Of a stretch of 36,686 nucleotides of DNA, positions 1 through 9,788 are shown piece after piece (the first letter of the stretch is position 1; every line of letters starts with the position of its first letter). Location of the stretch: NCBI RefSeq assembly GCF_017656375.1, contig NZ_JACDOB010000015.1, positions 1-36,686 on the forward strand, given 5' to 3'. The stretch comes from Thermovirga sp. (GTDB taxonomy: Bacteria > Synergistota > Synergistia > Synergistales > Thermovirgaceae). A program made the translations under genes and the position numbers. The notes under the pieces were generated by a model. The model ran no database searches and was not told the DNA's origin. It saw nothing but the letters and a program-made list of their open reading frames with translations.

Positions 1-39
1 CAAAAGATAGAAGAAAGGCTAAACGAGCTTCAAAATTAA
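1..39 (+). CDS. C-terminal tail of an upstream gene (partial)
   Basis: An open frame enters from the left edge and gives QKIEERLNELQN followed by TAA at 37-39. The stop lies 5 bases before the pfkA ATG, and pfkA has no strong ribosome site of its own, which suggests translational coupling to this gene. The tail looks like the end of a charged alpha-helix. Twelve residues are too few to name a family. Confidence 0.4.
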   Translation, partial: QKIEERLNELQN

Positions 40-44
40 TTATC

Positions 45-1004
45 ATGAAAAAAATTGCCGTTTTGACCAGCGGGGGCGATGCCCCCGGAATGAATGCCAC
101 CATACGGGCCGTTGCCAGGAGCGCCATAGGTGAAGGACTTCTGGTATACGGCTTTATGCGGGGTTACGAGGGCCTGCTGGATAAGGATTTTCGGGTGCTC
201 AGTGCAAGGGACGTAGGAGGCATAATCCACAGGGGGGGCACCATGCTCCAGACTGCCCGAAGCGACAGGTTCATGGACCCATTCTGGCAGGACAAGGCCG
301 CAGAATTTCTGAAAGAAGAGGGCATAGAAGGCCTTGTGGTCATAGGCGGGGACGGTTCCTTTAAAGGGGCGGCCGAACTGGCAAAGCGGGGAATATCTGT
401 GGTGGGTATTCCTGGAACCATCGACAACGACATTGCAGAAACCGACTTGACCATAGGGTTTCGCACTGCCGTTGAGACCGCCCTTGAAGCTGTAAAACGC
501 TTAAGGGACACTGCCTCAAGCCACGACAGGCTCTTTATCGTCGAAGTCATGGGCAGAAGGTCGGGCTTTATAGCTCTTGAAGTGGGAGTGGCAAGCGGGG
601 CAGAGGCTGTCTTGGTGCCGGAAGTCCCCTTTAGCATAGGAATGCTGAACGATAAACTCCACGCAGCGCGAAAGAAGGGCAAGACTCACTCCCTCATAAT
701 TCTGGCAGAAGGCGTAATGCCAGCTCAAGAGCTTCGTGCTCAGCTCAAGGATACGGGAGGATATGAAGCTCGCGTTACCGTTTTGGGGCACATACAGCGG
801 GGAGGAAGCCCTTGTGCTGTCGATGTTATCCTTGCCTCCCAGATGGGCAAATGCGCGGTGGATGCCCTCCTTGAAGGCCAAAAGGCCGTAATGACTGTCT
901 CCAGGTGTGGGAAAGTGGAATATGTGCCTCTGAGCTGGTCGTGGGAAAGGAAAAAGCTTTTAGACCCGGAATTGATGGAACTTGTGGAGGTTTTAAGCAT
1001 TTGA
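45..1004 (+). CDS. pfkA: ATP-dependent 6-phosphofructokinase
   Basis: Phosphorylates fructose 6-phosphate to fructose 1,6-bisphosphate in the cytoplasm, the committed step of glycolysis. The 319-residue length matches the bacterial PfkA group (E. coli 320). Visible motifs are GGDAPGMN at 10-17, GGDGS at 101-105, PGTIDND at 123-129 with catalytic Asp127, the MGRRSG segment, and GHIQRGGSP near the C-terminus. Gly104 and Gly124 are the residues of ATP-using enzymes; PPi-dependent relatives carry Asp and Lys there. So this is called an ATP enzyme even though a PPi-driven pump (hppA) lies in the same window. The ATG has no obvious Shine-Dalgarno, and the preceding gene ends 5 bases upstream. The next gene begins at a TTG overlapping this stop. 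Confidence 0.97.
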   Translation: MKKIAVLTSGGDAPGMNATIRAVARSAIGEGLLVYGFMRGYEGLLDKDFRVLSARDVGGIIHRGGTMLQTARSDRFMDPFWQDKAAEFLKEEGIEGLVVIGGDGSFKGAAELAKRGISVVGIPGTIDNDIAETDLTIGFRTAVETALEAVKRLRDTASSHDRLFIVEVMGRRSGFIALEVGVASGAEAVLVPEVPFSIGMLNDKLHAARKKGKTHSLIILAEGVMPAQELRAQLKDTGGYEARVTVLGHIQRGGSPCAVDVILASQMGKCAVDALLEGQKAVMTVSRCGKVEYVPLSWSWERKKLLDPELMELVEVLSI

Positions 1005-1879
1005 AAATTCTAGCAGAAAGGCTAATTGATGTTGTAGCTTCTAACAACTCAGGAAGACTTGCCCGGGGCATGTGCAAGGTAGAAGATTTGCTTTGCGGAG
1101 CAAGGCTTCTTCAGGCGGCCAAAAATGTGGCTGTCATAACCGGTTTTTATGTTCCGACTGCTGAAGCTCCCGAAACCGATGGCCCTCCAGGTGCAGGTGT
1201 CTTGGCGAGGGCTTTAAGCATTTTGGGCAAGAAAGTAACCATTTATACTGATCCCCTCAACTCCTCGGCAGTAGAGGCCTGCTGCCGCACTCTGCAGATT
1301 GGCGCCCCACAAGTTATAGAAACTCCAGATGAGCTTTTTGAAGAAGATAAGGACCTTTTGGTTTATATCGAGAGGCTTGGTGCGGCTTCAGACGGGTGCT
1401 ACTACAACATGAGGGGCGAAGACATATCTGGCTTTACTGCTCCCCTCGACAAAGGAGCCATTCTTGCCCAAAGCAGGGGCATCCCAGTTCTGGCTGTTGG
1501 GGACGGAGGCAATGAAGTTGGGATGGGCCTCATATATCAGGACCTGGTAAAGGTTGTCCCTTCCTTTAGGAAGTGCCTTTGTGCAATTGGCTGTGATGTG
1601 CTCATTCCTTCAGATGTGTCAAACTGGGGAGCCTATGCCCTGGTGGCTCTCCTCTCTGCACTAAGCGGTAGGTGGCTGGGGCATACCCCTGAAGAAGAAA
1701 GGGCCATGATAGATGCCATGATAAAAGCGGGTGTAGTGGACGGAAAGACATGCCAGGCTGTATCTTCTGTTGATGGTTTCCCTGCATTGGTACATGAAGA
1801 TAAAATAAGGGAAATAAAGGAGCTTTTCACTGAATGGGAGGATAAGAGAAAAGCTCCTGAAACAGTTATTGGTTCGTAA
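1001..1879 (+). CDS. DUF4392 / D-glutamate cyclase-like protein
   Basis: Resembles the DUF4392 family, whose vertebrate member DGLUCY converts D-glutamate to 5-oxo-D-proline. Conserved blocks are ETDGPPGA at residues 58-65, GDGGNEVGMG at 167-176 and SNWGAYAL at 207-214. The frame is open from 905, but I place the start at TTG 1001: it overlaps the pfkA TGA (TTGA), a GGAGG lies at 986-990 with 10 bases of spacing, and family homology begins here. The product is 292 residues with no signal peptide. It is coupled to pfkA. Its 3' end overlaps the convergent ECF gene by 14 bases. The family call is firm; the in vivo substrate in this organism is inferred, and D-glutamate salvage from peptidoglycan turnover is plausible. 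Confidence 0.85.
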   Translation: MKILAERLIDVVASNNSGRLARGMCKVEDLLCGARLLQAAKNVAVITGFYVPTAEAPETDGPPGAGVLARALSILGKKVTIYTDPLNSSAVEACCRTLQIGAPQVIETPDELFEEDKDLLVYIERLGAASDGCYYNMRGEDISGFTAPLDKGAILAQSRGIPVLAVGDGGNEVGMGLIYQDLVKVVPSFRKCLCAIGCDVLIPSDVSNWGAYALVALLSALSGRWLGHTPEEERAMIDAMIKAGVVDGKTCQAVSSVDGFPALVHEDKIREIKELFTEWEDKRKAPETVIGS

Positions 1880-2357
1880 TGTATTTAAAGAGGCGCTTTT
1901 CGAGCATGGGGGTCAGGAATAAAGCGAAAATAGCTCCTGTCCCTGTCTGGAGGACATCGGTGCCGAGCTCAACAGGTGCTACCTTCCAACCGTACAGGAG
2001 CCCAGCCGTGGTTGTGTAGCCGGCTATCATTACAAGGGCGCCTGTCACTATAGCGAGGACCCTGCCCTTTTTTGCAAAGGTACCGACCAGGAAGCCCTCC
2101 AGCCCCTTGATGACGAAGGTTATAGGAGCCCAAAGGGGATATCCAAGGATAAGGTCGGCAAGAGAAGCTCCTATGCTCCCGCATATAGCTCCATACCTTG
2201 GGCCCAAAAGCAGCGCTACGGTGTATATAACTCCTTCCCCAAGGTTGAAATACACCCTTAGGCCGGGCATAGGGATATGGAGCATTGTGGCCAAAGTAAC
2301 TGCCCCGGCTAACATCGCACCGAGAGCTATCTTTTTTGAAGTTATTGTGGTGTTCAA
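1866..2357 (-). CDS. ECF transporter S component (riboflavin-type PF07155 family)
   Basis: Small integral membrane protein of about 163 residues with five or six hydrophobic segments. It resembles the PF07155-type substrate-capture subunit of energy-coupling-factor vitamin transporters. The central block with FNLGEGVIY, GPRYGAI, LADLILGYPLWAP and KGLEGFLVG is the recognisable signature. No EcfA/EcfT genes are in the window, so it would use a shared (group II) energising module encoded elsewhere. The substrate cannot be read from sequence. A GTG at 2366 is possible, but the AAGGGGGTGA at about 2363-2372 looks like the Shine-Dalgarno itself, placing the start at TTG 2357 with about 8 bases of spacing. 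The leader carries two hairpins, described separately. The gene is convergent with and overlaps the DUF4392 gene. Confidence 0.85.
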   Translation of the reverse strand: MNTTITSKKIALGAMLAGAVTLATMLHIPMPGLRVYFNLGEGVIYTVALLLGPRYGAICGSIGASLADLILGYPLWAPITFVIKGLEGFLVGTFAKKGRVLAIVTGALVMIAGYTTTAGLLYGWKVAPVELGTDVLQTGTGAIFALFLTPMLEKRLFKYITNQ

Positions 2358-2417
2358 TGTAATCACCCCCTTGTTTTTATCTAAAATAAGTGTATTCTTT
2401 AAAGAGAGTTCTTTGTA

Positions 2418-2468
2418 GTGCCAGTGATATATGGCACAGTGCCCAAGCTGGCATCATTGAATGACACC
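2418..2468 (-). promoter_or_regulatory. Two-hairpin leader of the ECF S-component gene (unknown class)
   Basis: Read on the minus strand, two inverted repeats lie 50-110 bases upstream of the TTG start. One is at 2450-2468, with arms of about 8-9 bp including two wobble pairs, and contains the palindrome TCATTGAATGA at 2454-2464. The other is at 2418-2437, arms GTGCCA/TGGCAC with an 8-base loop. Vitamin-transporter S components are often riboswitch-controlled, but I do not recognise TPP, FMN, THF, cobalamin or preQ1 consensus here. A protein operator is the alternative. Confidence 0.3.
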
Positions 2469-2523
2469 ACTAACGGTTTCAAATATAAATTACGCAAAAA
2501 AATGGATTTTCAACGTTAGCCCC

Positions 2524-2554
2524 TTGTCAAATAGTGGGTTTACTAGGGTATAAT
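2524..2554 (+). promoter_or_regulatory. Putative sigma70 promoter overlapping the start of the unknown anchored protein gene
   Basis: TATAAT is perfect at 2549-2554 and is preceded by GGG. TTGTCA at 2524-2529 is a possible -35 element but with a long 19-base spacer. Transcription would begin near 2559-2561, at or next to the ATG at 2559, so the mRNA may be leaderless. Confidence 0.4.
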
Positions 2555-2558
2555 GCAT

Positions 2559-2984
2559 ATGAAGAGAATATTACTCTTACTTTCCTTCTTGTTTGTTGCT
2601 CTTTGCGCAGTGCTCTTATGCAGGTGGCGTGGTTATGTTTATCTCACCCAGCCTCCGGAGGTAAGGGAAGTATTTTTGTGCGAAGCTCTCGATGAAAATA
2701 GCAATCCTGTTAATGCCGGCGACCAATTCCGATGGGGGACGAGAAGTGTCTGTTTGCTCTTTAGCTATAGATCGTTTCAACCTAAAACGGCGGTGGATAT
2801 AAAGTGGCTGTATGAAGGACGCATTCTTGCAGAAGAAAGGGTAGAGCTTTTGGATGAAAAAAATTCCTGTGCCTTTTATCTCATGAAGGATGATGGTGCA
2901 CCTCTTCCAATCGGTAACTATGCAGTTGTGATAGAGAGCATGGGGAAATCTCTTTCCAAGAAATTTTTTGTGGTGACCAGGTAA
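2559..2984 (+). CDS. Unknown membrane-anchored or secreted protein
   Basis: I do not recognise a named family. The 141-residue product begins MKRILLLLSFLF, a signal peptide or N-terminal anchor of about 20 residues, followed by a mostly beta-strand domain of about 115 residues. That domain has a repeating pattern (VDIKWLYEGRIL, LPIGNYAVVI, KKFFVV) reminiscent of an Ig-like or beta-sandwich extracytoplasmic fold. An in-frame ATG lies six bases upstream at 2553, but it overlaps the TATAAT box. No Shine-Dalgarno is seen, consistent with leaderless translation. The gene ends 45 bases before fsa and could share transcription with fsa-rho. The predicted location is periplasmic or inner-membrane. 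Confidence 0.7.
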   Translation: MKRILLLLSFLFVALCAVLLCRWRGYVYLTQPPEVREVFLCEALDENSNPVNAGDQFRWGTRSVCLLFSYRSFQPKTAVDIKWLYEGRILAEERVELLDEKNSCAFYLMKDDGAPLPIGNYAVVIESMGKSLSKKFFVVTR

Positions 2985-3029
2985 AATTGTCTTGAATAAT
3001 AAAAACAAGTTTTGAAAGGAGAAATAATA

Positions 3030-3686
3030 ATGAAGTTTTTTATTGACACGGCGGACATAGAGGAAATCCGCACAGCTTATGGGTGGGGAGTGATAAGTGG
3101 CGTTACTACCAATCCTTCTTTAGTAGCTAAAACTGGCAGAGACATGCAAGAGGCAATTCTTGAGATTTGTGACATTGTGGATGGGCCTATAAGCGCAGAG
3201 GTGATATCCCTTGATAGAAAAGGAATGATAGAGGAGGGCAGAGCCCTTGCGGCCTTACATCCAAACATTGTGGTCAAAATCCCCATGACCCCGGAAGGTA
3301 TGGCTGCCACCAGTGCGTTGAGCGCCGAGGGAATAGATGTAAACGTGACGCTTGTATTTTCCCCCCAGCAGGCCCTTTTGGCAGCCCAGGCAGGGGCTGC
3401 ATATGTGAGTCCCTTTGTGGGGCGCCTTGATGATATAGGCGAAGACGGCATAGGCCTTGTTAGTGATATTGCCCATATTTTTAATGTCCACGATATTCCA
3501 GTGGAGATAATAGCCGCAAGCATAAGGCATCCAAAACACATTATGGATGCTGCGTTGGCAGGGGCAGATATAGCTACTGTCCCCTTTGGGGTGCTGGAAA
3601 AGTGTTTCAAACATCCCCTTACAGACAGCGGTATAGAGCGATTCTTGGCAGATTGGGAGGGAGCAGTAAAGGGAAATGGAAGATAA
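3030..3686 (+). CDS. fsa: Transaldolase / fructose-6-phosphate aldolase (TalC/FSA family)
   Basis: Small class I aldolase of the FSA/TalC family, 218 residues (family about 215-220). It acts in the non-oxidative pentose phosphate pathway by transferring or cleaving a dihydroxyacetone unit. Lys83 in NIVVKIPMT is the Schiff-base lysine; GVTTNPSL at 24-31 and [11 protein letters not shown] are family blocks. The VGRLDD block is of the transaldolase-like type, so transaldolase activity is more likely than true FSA activity, but sequence alone does not decide. The ATG at 3030 has AAAGGAG 8 bases upstream; a TTG at 3012 is in frame but lacks a site. The 3' end overlaps rho by 11 bases. Confidence 0.93.
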   Translation: MKFFIDTADIEEIRTAYGWGVISGVTTNPSLVAKTGRDMQEAILEICDIVDGPISAEVISLDRKGMIEEGRALAALHPNIVVKIPMTPEGMAATSALSAEGIDVNVTLVFSPQQALLAAQAGAAYVSPFVGRLDDIGEDGIGLVSDIAHIFNVHDIPVEIIAASIRHPKHIMDAALAGADIATVPFGVLEKCFKHPLTDSGIERFLADWEGAVKGNGR

Positions 3687-5124
3687 TGCAGAGAAAAATG
3701 TAAATGGTACCCCGGATGTTGCGACCGAAGTAGAAGCAAAGGAAAAACTGGAAAAAGAAAGTAGCGTGCAAGAGACAAAAGAATCCCCTACCGCACCTAC
3801 AGCCACTTCCAGTGGCAGCAAGAGCAGTAATGGGAATAATGGGGCAAACGGGGAATATAAAAAGGTCCCTAAACCCAAGTACACCTACAGCGAGCTGGAG
3901 AACAAGAATATAACCGACCTTCGAAAGCTAGCCAAGAAGATGAAGGTTCACGGCTTTTCCTCTCTTCGTAAGGACGACCTCATTATTGCAATACTAGCCA
4001 AACAGTCAGAGGAAATGGGATTTCGCTTTGGTGGGGGAACACTTGAGATTCTATCTGATGGATATGGTTTCCTAAGGCCTAGGGGGCTTTTGCCAAGTGA
4101 TCATGACATATACATGTCGGCCTCTCAGATCAGAAGGTTCGGCCTGCGCAACGGGGACGTGGTGTGGGGATTGATACGCCCTCCAAAGGAACAGGAACAT
4201 TACGAAGCTCTCTTAAGAGTTGAGGTGGTCAATTTCTCAGACCCTGAGGCAGCTAGAAGGAGACCCCAGTTTGAAAAGCTCACGCCGATTTTCCCCAACG
4301 AAAGGCTTCACTTGGAGACAGCTAAAGAGGAGCTGACTACTAGATTGATAGATCTTTTCGCCCCTATAGGAAAAGGGCAGCGTGCATTAATAGTTTCTCC
4401 ACCAAAGGCTGGAAAGACTACAGTTCTCAAAAAGATAGCAAATGCAGTGACGCAAAATCACCCCGACACCATCCTGATGGTGCTTTTAATAGATGAAAGG
4501 CCCGAAGAGGTTACAGACATGGAAAGGTCTGTTGACGGGGAAGTTGTGGCCTCCACCTTTGACCGCCCAGCAGAGGAGCACCTGAGAGTGGCAAATCTGA
4601 CTCTGGAAAAGGCCAAACGCCTTGTGGAGGTTGGAAGAGATGTTGTATTGCTTTTGGACTCCATAACCCGCCTTGCCAGAGCATCAAACTTGGTAGAACC
4701 CCCTTCTGGCAGGACTCTTTCAGGCGGTATGGATCCAGCGGCCTTGTATTTCCCCAAGCGGTTCTTCGGTGCTGCAAGGAACATAGAGGAAGGCGGTAGC
4801 CTCACTATAATAGGTACAGCGCTGATCGATACGGGTAGCAGGATGGATGAGGTGATATATGAGGAGTTTAAAGGAACGGGCAACATGGAGGTGCATCTCT
4901 CCAGGAAACTATCTGAGCAGCGCATCTTCCCCGCTATAGACATTACTCGTTCGGGCACAAGGAAAGAAGAGCTTTTGATGGATTCCGACGAGCTGCAGAG
5001 GGTTTGGCTGCTTAGGAGAAGAATCGCCAACGTGGACGAGGCTGAAGTATTGAATCTTATCATAAGCAAGCTTAAGGCTACGTCGAGTAATGAAGAATTT
5101 CTTGCCACAATAAAGGTGAATTGA
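3676..5124 (+). CDS. rho: Transcription termination factor Rho
   Basis: Hexameric RNA-dependent ATPase/helicase that terminates transcription. The order is a polar, low-complexity N-terminal extension (about residues 1-65, rich in Glu, Ser, Thr and Asn), the Rho N-terminal helical domain ([18 protein letters not shown] region, 75-120), the RNA-binding cold-shock-like domain (GFLRPRG, about 135-200) and the RecA-type ATPase. Walker A PPKAGKTT is near residue 242 and Walker [15 protein letters not shown] near 322. Its 482 residues exceed E. coli Rho (419); the excess is the acidic N-terminal insert, common outside Proteobacteria. The first codons overlap the end of fsa; GGAGGGAG at 3656-3663 is a distant ribosome site and AAAGGGA sits closer. 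Confidence 0.97.
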   Translation: MEDNAEKNVNGTPDVATEVEAKEKLEKESSVQETKESPTAPTATSSGSKSSNGNNGANGEYKKVPKPKYTYSELENKNITDLRKLAKKMKVHGFSSLRKDDLIIAILAKQSEEMGFRFGGGTLEILSDGYGFLRPRGLLPSDHDIYMSASQIRRFGLRNGDVVWGLIRPPKEQEHYEALLRVEVVNFSDPEAARRRPQFEKLTPIFPNERLHLETAKEELTTRLIDLFAPIGKGQRALIVSPPKAGKTTVLKKIANAVTQNHPDTILMVLLIDERPEEVTDMERSVDGEVVASTFDRPAEEHLRVANLTLEKAKRLVEVGRDVVLLLDSITRLARASNLVEPPSGRTLSGGMDPAALYFPKRFFGAARNIEEGGSLTIIGTALIDTGSRMDEVIYEEFKGTGNMEVHLSRKLSEQRIFPAIDITRSGTRKEELLMDSDELQRVWLLRRRIANVDEAEVLNLIISKLKATSSNEEFLATIKVN

Positions 5125-5162
5125 TAAGCTGAATAGGGTTTGTTTTTGAGAGGAGGAGAAGC

Positions 5163-6584
5163 ATGAAGAGCCAGTATTCCCGCAAAGTTGATTTGTTGTC
5201 CAGTAGGCTGGGTTTTTATCTGGTGATCTCTATTATGTTAGGGATAACGGCATTAGTTACAATTTGTGCTGCCCAGAAAGCCCAAATTGGAGGTTTTGAT
5301 CTTTTTGCCAAGGGAATGCCTGGCGAGGAGAGCATAAATTCAGAAGGCTTTATTGTGATAGATGTTTCCAGCGACGTTTCGGCGGGATATGATCTGGCCA
5401 CTTTAGGGGGCGACTCTTCAGTTAAGGCAGCAGAAGGGATAGGGCCTCTTCCAACATCACCTTCTATTTTTGATGAAGATATTGAGCTGGAAGAGGTAAA
5501 AGAGATTAGCCAGAAAGCTGGCGTATCTAGCGAGGTCGAGGAAAGCAAGGTTGCGCAGGAGGAAGTAGTTCTGGAAGAAGTTAAACCATCTAAAGGCGAT
5601 CTTTTAGCGGAGGAAAAGGAGAAAAGGTGGATAGAGTATTATGTGAATCCCGGGGATACCCTTTATGAATTGGGTAAAAAATATTCAATATCCCCTCAGT
5701 TAATAGCCAAAGCTAACGAGTTGAAAAACCCTGATCGGCTTTCGGAGGGCCAGGAGCTTTTAATACCTTTGAATCCCGAAGATGTCCAGGCTGTCATAGA
5801 AGAAGTCCGAGCCAGAAGGAAAAAAGATTTAGAGAGCAGGGCCAGAAAAGTTGAAGTTACGACTTACAAGGTGAAAGAAGGAGATAGCCTCTGGTCCATA
5901 GCAAACAAATTTAATTTGGACATAAATACCCTGTTTGGGTGTAACGAAATGAAAAACCCCAACTACCTCAGAGTGGGCATGTCACTTAGGATTCCGAACC
6001 AGGATGGAGTGTTCTACAAGGTCAAAAGTGGAGATACACTGGCGAAACTTGCGAGCAAGTATGGAACTACCGTTGCTTTGATACAGCAGGCCAACGGTTT
6101 GGAAGGAACGAGTATAGCTAAGGGTGTTGAGATCTTCATACCTGGTGCAAAACCTGTAGTTTCTGTGTATAAGGCTGCAAGAAGCATATCTGGTTCCAGT
6201 GTTGGGTTCAGATGGCCTCTTAGGGGTAGAATAAGTAGCTCTTTTGGTTGGCGAAGGCATCCTATAACAAAACGCAGAGATTTTCATACAGGGATTGATA
6301 TTGCAAGGCCTTACGGTACAATCATTCGCGCGGCAGCGGCGGGAAGGGTTGTGTACGCCGGTTGGATGGGCGGATATGGACGGGTAGTGGTTATAGAACA
6401 CGGAAAAGGCTATTCTACTCTGTATGCTCACTGTAGCAGATTGCTGGTGAGAAAGGGGCAGAGAGTTTCGTCCGGCCAGGCTATAGGCAAGGTGGGCTCA
6501 AGTGGAAGAGCTACAGGACCGCATTTGCATTTCGAAGTTCGTTATAGAAACAAGCCCATAAATCCCATGAAGGTGTTAAGATAG
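5163..6584 (+). CDS. LysM-repeat M23 family metallopeptidase
   Basis: Cell-wall hydrolase predicted to be anchored in the inner membrane and to act on peptidoglycan in the periplasm. One hydrophobic segment spans about residues 18-38. A Glu-rich linker follows, then three LysM peptidoglycan-binding repeats at about 159-203, 234-278 and 284-327, and a C-terminal M23 (LytM-type) domain at about 348-473. Zinc and catalytic residues are present: His375 and Asp379 (HTGID), His423 (YAH), and His454/His456 (HLHFEV). It therefore looks enzymatically active, not a degenerate NlpD/EnvC-type activator. The start is supported by AGGAGGAG just before the ATG. It follows rho by 38 bases with no terminator seen between them. 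Confidence 0.93.
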   Translation: MKSQYSRKVDLLSSRLGFYLVISIMLGITALVTICAAQKAQIGGFDLFAKGMPGEESINSEGFIVIDVSSDVSAGYDLATLGGDSSVKAAEGIGPLPTSPSIFDEDIELEEVKEISQKAGVSSEVEESKVAQEEVVLEEVKPSKGDLLAEEKEKRWIEYYVNPGDTLYELGKKYSISPQLIAKANELKNPDRLSEGQELLIPLNPEDVQAVIEEVRARRKKDLESRARKVEVTTYKVKEGDSLWSIANKFNLDINTLFGCNEMKNPNYLRVGMSLRIPNQDGVFYKVKSGDTLAKLASKYGTTVALIQQANGLEGTSIAKGVEIFIPGAKPVVSVYKAARSISGSSVGFRWPLRGRISSSFGWRRHPITKRRDFHTGIDIARPYGTIIRAAAAGRVVYAGWMGGYGRVVVIEHGKGYSTLYAHCSRLLVRKGQRVSSGQAIGKVGSSGRATGPHLHFEVRYRNKPINPMKVLR

Positions 6585-6633
6585 AAAAGGCTCTTAGCTT
6601 TATTTCATCATTAGCAATAAGGTGTTAAATACG

Positions 6634-6663
6634 CTGGGCCAGATAGTGTTCTGGTCCAGTTTT
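6634..6663 (+). terminator. Intrinsic terminator or attenuator between the M23 gene and pyrG
   Basis: A 10-bp stem (left arm CTGGGCCAGA at 6634-6643, right arm TCTGGTCCAG at 6650-6659, one G-U pair) with a 6-base loop, followed by TTTTGATT. It lies 37 bases before pyrG. It can end the rho-M23 transcript or act as a pyrG leader attenuator. Confidence 0.6.
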
Positions 6664-6669
6664 GATTAA

Positions 6670-8301
<1,632 letters not shown>

Positions 8302-8314
8302 GGAGGGGTAAATA

Positions 8315-9352
8315 ATGAGAAAAGTATTATCGCTTGTGTGTTTAGCGCTTATATTGTTGGTTCCTCAGGTTGTAGTAGCTGAAGAAGCACCACTGCCTTT
8401 GAAAGCACAGGAAAAGATAGAGATCGCTCTATATGGGGAAGCTTTGAGTGGTGGCCTTATCGAGCGACTTGGGAAGGTTGAAAAGGACCTTTTTGGTAGG
8501 GAACTTCCGGGAAGCATATCGGAACGGCAGAGCGGGCTTTTGAATTTCATAGAAAAGGGTACCCTTGGGAATCCGTCCATGTTGTTCAAGCTTTCAGTTG
8601 CCGAGTGGGCAGTGAATCACAAGATAAGCCCCAAGAAGCCTGCAAGTTCTAGGATAGATGATTTGGAGACCTTGCTGGAGGGGAAACCGCAAGTTGATAA
8701 GCCCCTTGCCATGAGGCTTGAAAGGATGTTGTCCTTGCTCTTCCCCGAACCTGTAAAGTGGGTTGAGGTAGAACTACCTGCTAACAATGTTTTTAAGGTT
8801 GCATTTACTGAAACCATACGACCTTCAGAGGCTAAAAAAGGCGACCAGGTAGAACTAACCTTGGCACAGGATTTAATAGTGGATGGGAGCTTGGTCGCGC
8901 CAGTGGGGAGCATGGTACTTGCGGAGATAGACAGCGTCAAGCCTCCCAGGAGCTTCGGTAGGCCTTCGGAAATAAATTTTGCGTTCAAGCATTTGGTTCC
9001 ACTAGGGCCAGAGGTCATTCCTGTATTTATGGGAGATGAGGCCATAGCGTCAAACAAAAAAGATAAAACGATGGCAATAGCTGCTGGGACAAGCGTTGTT
9101 GGGCTGATTGCATTAGGGCCAGTAGGGCTTGCCGGAGGCTTTTTTGTCAAAGGGAACGCAAAGGAAATTCCTGCAGGTACTGCTGTGTACATTGAGACGT
9201 CGCAAGCTATGACAGTCCATGCCTGGCCAGTCCCCCCAGGTCTTGAGGGTATGATAAAAGAAGCCGAGGGTCTGCCTGGAACCGACGAAAATGCCACAGA
9301 TGAAGAAGGATCGCTCTCTGAAGGGGGAGATGTAGATGAGCAGGAAGATTAA
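8315..9352 (+). CDS. Unknown exported protein with N-terminal 20-residue repeats
   Basis: I cannot assign a family. A signal peptide of about 22 residues ends at VVVA/EE. Residues 38-57 and 58-77 form two tandem 20-residue repeats (ALYGEALSGGLIERL and DLFGRELPGSISERQ; shared pattern L-Y/F-G-x-x-L-x-G-x-I/L-x-E-R). A weaker third copy ends near LAMRLERMLSLLF at about 131-143. A beta-rich region of about 155-240 follows, then a Gly/Ala-rich hydrophobic stretch at about 253-278 and IPAGTAVYIET. The C-terminal 30 residues are acidic and low-complexity. It lies 13 bases after pyrG, overlaps the next exported gene by 17 bases, and sits upstream of lptC-lptD, so an envelope role is inferred from context only. 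Confidence 0.8.
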   Translation: MRKVLSLVCLALILLVPQVVVAEEAPLPLKAQEKIEIALYGEALSGGLIERLGKVEKDLFGRELPGSISERQSGLLNFIEKGTLGNPSMLFKLSVAEWAVNHKISPKKPASSRIDDLETLLEGKPQVDKPLAMRLERMLSLLFPEPVKWVEVELPANNVFKVAFTETIRPSEAKKGDQVELTLAQDLIVDGSLVAPVGSMVLAEIDSVKPPRSFGRPSEINFAFKHLVPLGPEVIPVFMGDEAIASNKKDKTMAIAAGTSVVGLIALGPVGLAGGFFVKGNAKEIPAGTAVYIETSQAMTVHAWPVPPGLEGMIKEAEGLPGTDENATDEEGSLSEGGDVDEQED

Positions 9353-9767
9353 AAAGATAATAGCCACTTGCGGCCTATTCCTTACCCTAATCGCAGGAGC
9401 TGCGGCAGCTGTAGATTTGGGTGACCTTATCGGGGTTGTTGGCGGAGGACTGATCGTCAGTGCTCTGGGAGACCAGCTAAATGATTTCATAAACACTATA
9501 ACGTTCAATAAAGGAGTAGGGGTAGAGGAGGAGACCAAGGTCGTACCTATTGTTTCAGTGGGAAGCGGTGTTGCTATAGGTGCTGCACAGGTATCAGGAC
9601 CTAAGGATGCTGTCGCAAAGACCCAGGCTGTGGCTCAGCTTGAGGTGACATTTCAGGACAGGATAAGGATAAAGGTACTGATACCGATAGATTCTAAAAA
9701 CCCGCTGGAGCGTTTCAGAAGGGTTCAGAAGGTTGGTGTATCAGCCATTATAGATTATAAGCTTTAA
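9336..9767 (+). CDS. Unknown small exported protein
   Basis: 143 residues with a signal peptide ending near GAAAA/VD at about residue 25. The mature part opens with a Gly-rich hydrophobic segment (DLIGVVGGGLIVSALG), then a central Ala/Gly/Ser region and a C-terminal half that looks like beta strands (RIRIKVLIPI, VGVSAIIDYKL). No family recognised. The start codon lies inside the previous exported-protein gene (17-base overlap), so the two are translationally coupled and probably act together. lptC follows after 21 bases. Context suggests an envelope or outer-membrane function; nothing in the sequence itself proves it. Confidence 0.75.
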   Translation: MSRKIKKIIATCGLFLTLIAGAAAAVDLGDLIGVVGGGLIVSALGDQLNDFINTITFNKGVGVEEETKVVPIVSVGSGVAIGAAQVSGPKDAVAKTQAVAQLEVTFQDRIRIKVLIPIDSKNPLERFRRVQKVGVSAIIDYKL

Positions 9768-9788
9768 GAGATAATTAGCTAGATTGAT

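Noticed and set aside
905-1000. Longer N-terminus for the DUF4392 protein
   Set aside because: These 32 codons lie inside pfkA, show no family similarity and have no ribosome site, whereas TTG 1001 has one.
2107-2418. Plus-strand frame opposite the ECF S component
   Set aside because: The minus-strand frame carries clear PF07155 motifs and a good ribosome site; the plus frame is a shadow.
3077-3884. Long minus-strand frames opposite fsa and rho
   Set aside because: They overlap confidently identified genes, have low-complexity sequence and lack ribosome sites.
8617-9297. 226-residue antisense frame opposite the unknown exported protein
   Set aside because: Since the sense gene is itself unknown I checked which strand is real: the sense frame has a signal peptide, a ribosome site and overlaps consistent with the operon; the antisense frame has none.
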